From CAZTYW01 sp964617695 (GTDB lineage: Bacteria; Chloroflexota; Dehalococcoidia; UBA2247; RBG-13-53-26), in the NCBI GenBank assembly GCA_964617695.1, contig CAZTYW010000054.1, positions 1-13,761 on the forward strand: a stretch of DNA of 13,761 nt, written 5' to 3'. Each line of letters begins with the position of its first letter. The first letter of the stretch is position 1. The notes under the pieces were generated by a model. The model saw only the letters and a list, made by a program, of their open reading frames with translations. It did not search any database and was not told the origin of the DNA. This document shows positions 12,907 through 13,761 of this stretch, in pieces. The translations under genes and the position numbers were made by a program.

Positions 12907-13617
12907 ATGACGGGGGAGCCAATCGAGGCAATAGTTGAACTGATCAGAGACCTTCTGCGGGAGGGCCTCAGCAAGTACACCAGAAAGGCATTTCAGATGC
13001 TGCCTGAGCTGAACAAGCCATGCATCCTGGACATAGGCTGCGGCTCCGGTGTCCCGACGATGGAACTTGCACGATTGAGTGATGGACAGGTAATGGGACT
13101 GGACATCGACCAGCGCCTCCTGGATAGACTCTCGGCGAAGATCGAAACAGCGGGGTTGTCGGACCGGGTGACCACCGTGAACTGCTCGATGTTGGATATG
13201 GAGTTCCCAGACGAAAGCTTCGACATCATCTGGTCTGAGGGCTCCGTATCAGTCGTCGGTTTCGAAAGGGGACTCAAAGAATGGAGGCGGTTCATCAAAC
13301 CCGGTGGGTTCCTCGTAATCGGTGACCAAATGGGCGACCTGACGGAGAAACTGGCACAGATCTCCGCTTGTGGCTACGAGTTGCTGGGTTATCTTACGTT
13401 GGACGAAGGCATCTGGTGGAACGAATACTACGCTCCTCTCGAAAAGCTGATAAGTGAGGTTCGCAAAGCACGCGCCGGCGATCCGAAGGCCCTGGCGGTA
13501 CTTGACACAGAGCAGCAGGAGATAGACATGTTCAAGAGGAATACCAGGCGGTACCGTTCGGTATTCTTTGCGTTGGAGAAGAGACCAGCGGTAGAACTCG
13601 ATTGGCCTGGACGATAG
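12907..13617 (+). CDS. Class I SAM-dependent methyltransferase, 236 aa
   Basis: The Rossmann-type SAM site is clear: motif I ILDIGCGSGVPTMELA (40-55), the acidic end of strand 2 in MGLDID (63-68), SMLDMEFPDESFDIIWSEGS (94-113) as motif IV and RFIKPGGFLVIGD (128-140). The substrate cannot be named; the C-terminal part has aromatic residues (GIWWNEYYAPL) that could line a small-molecule pocket. It starts 13 bases after the MBL gene, so the pair is probably co-transcribed. The ATG at 12907 has an AGGGG stretch upstream at a rather long distance. It is the last gene of the cluster and runs towards the tRNA-Pro repeat on the other strand. Confidence 0.9.
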   Translation: MTGEPIEAIVELIRDLLREGLSKYTRKAFQMLPELNKPCILDIGCGSGVPTMELARLSDGQVMGLDIDQRLLDRLSAKIETAGLSDRVTTVNCSMLDMEFPDESFDIIWSEGSVSVVGFERGLKEWRRFIKPGGFLVIGDQMGDLTEKLAQISACGYELLGYLTLDEGIWWNEYYAPLEKLISEVRKARAGDPKALAVLDTEQQEIDMFKRNTRRYRSVFFALEKRPAVELDWPGR

Positions 13618-13659
13618 ACCTTCACACCTGGAATTGAGGCGTCTTGTTGGCAAATCGGG

Positions 13660-13676
13660 CTGGGGTTGTGCCCCAG
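13660..13676 (+). terminator. Possible weak terminator hairpin after the methyltransferase
   Basis: CTGGGG (13660-13665) pairs with CCCCAG (13671-13676) around a five-base loop, 42 bases after the stop codon. There is no T-tract, so intrinsic termination would be inefficient. It lies where the operon should end, ahead of the opposing tRNA sequence. Confidence 0.25.
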
Positions 13677-13706
13677 ACCTGGACAACAACGAGGTGTCTC
13701 TTGTAG

Positions 13707-13761
13707 CTGAGAGGAAATCGGGGTGAGAGGATTTGAACCTCCGACCACCTGAACCCCATTC
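13707..13761. repeat. 55-bp direct repeat, right copy, cut by the window end
   Basis: This is identical to 5347-5401. On the minus strand it reads as the 3' 44 bases of tRNA-Pro(GGG) (13718-13761) and 11 bases of downstream sequence. The window ends inside the anticodon arm, so whether a complete tRNA follows cannot be seen. The 55-base length equals a common short-read assembly k-mer, which suggests the contig stopped where the repeat began. Confidence 0.9.
13718..13761 (-). tRNA. Partial tRNA-Pro (GGG), 3' part only
   Basis: The visible bases carry the anticodon loop with GGG, the 3' side of the anticodon stem, the variable loop, the whole T arm and the 3' acceptor strand with discriminator A, all identical to the complete tRNA at 5358-5431. 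The D arm and 5' acceptor strand would lie beyond the window. It may be a second tRNA-Pro gene or only a fragment. Confidence 0.6.

Noticed and set aside
1..13761. CRISPR array, insertion sequence or integrase
   Set aside because: There are no regularly spaced repeats, no transposase or integrase motifs and no terminal inverted repeats; the only long exact duplicate is the tRNA-linked 55-mer.

Overview
The window is a GC-rich bacterial contig or scaffold, broken by one 100-base run of N (6590-6689). Its gene set suggests an anaerobe: iron-sulfur proteins, NifX/ORP-like metallocluster proteins, ferredoxin-bearing MinD-type ATPases, and small DUF134, DUF5320 and FmdB proteins. This set occurs in Chloroflexota (Dehalococcoidia-like), Desulfovibrio-type sulfate reducers and some Firmicutes. 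I lean weakly towards Chloroflexota, but the lineage is inferred from protein style only.

The left part (1 to about 5350) is loosely packed and has mixed orientation. It holds a long stretch with no convincing gene, a small unknown protein (+), a Raf-kinase-inhibitor-like (PEBP/YbhB) protein (-) whose upstream lipoprotein-like leader is in another frame, and an orphan NarL-type response regulator (-) with Asn where the phospho-accepting Asp belongs. About 0.8 kb without a clear gene follows, then a secreted, membrane-anchored beta-helix protein (+) and a small double zinc-ribbon protein (+). A tRNA-Pro(GGG) gene lies on the minus strand at 5358-5431.

The right part (5700-13617) is a compact all-plus-strand cluster. 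It begins with a promoter-like region flanked by two related palindromes, followed by DUF134 regulator, DUF5320 Gly/Trp/Arg-rich protein, NifX-like protein with a coiled-coil tail, zinc-ribbon protein, two ferredoxin/MinD ATPases (ATGA overlap), two FmdB zinc ribbons, a second NifX-like protein, an Mrp-type ATPase without its CxxC, an IscU-type scaffold (ATGA overlap), a metallo-beta-lactamase-fold protein and a SAM methyltransferase. The core (two MinD-ferredoxin ATPases, NifX/ORP family and Mrp) resembles the orange-protein (orp) cluster of Desulfovibrio, whose ORP carries a Mo-Cu sulfide cluster. Here it gains a complete Cys-Asp-Cys-His-Cys IscU scaffold with no cysteine desulfurase, a cysteine-poor Mrp, and a hydrolase/methyltransferase pair. 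My reading is a dedicated metallocluster assembly and delivery module: IscU as scaffold, the ATPases as assembly or transfer factors, and the NifX proteins as cluster carriers. That reading is inference.

The last 55 bases of the window (13707-13761) repeat 5347-5401 exactly, covering the 3' part of the tRNA-Pro gene plus 11 bases downstream. The cluster therefore sits between two tRNA-Pro sequences 8,360 bases apart. The second copy may be a further tRNA-Pro gene, an att-like duplication or an assembly-graph loop; the window alone cannot decide.
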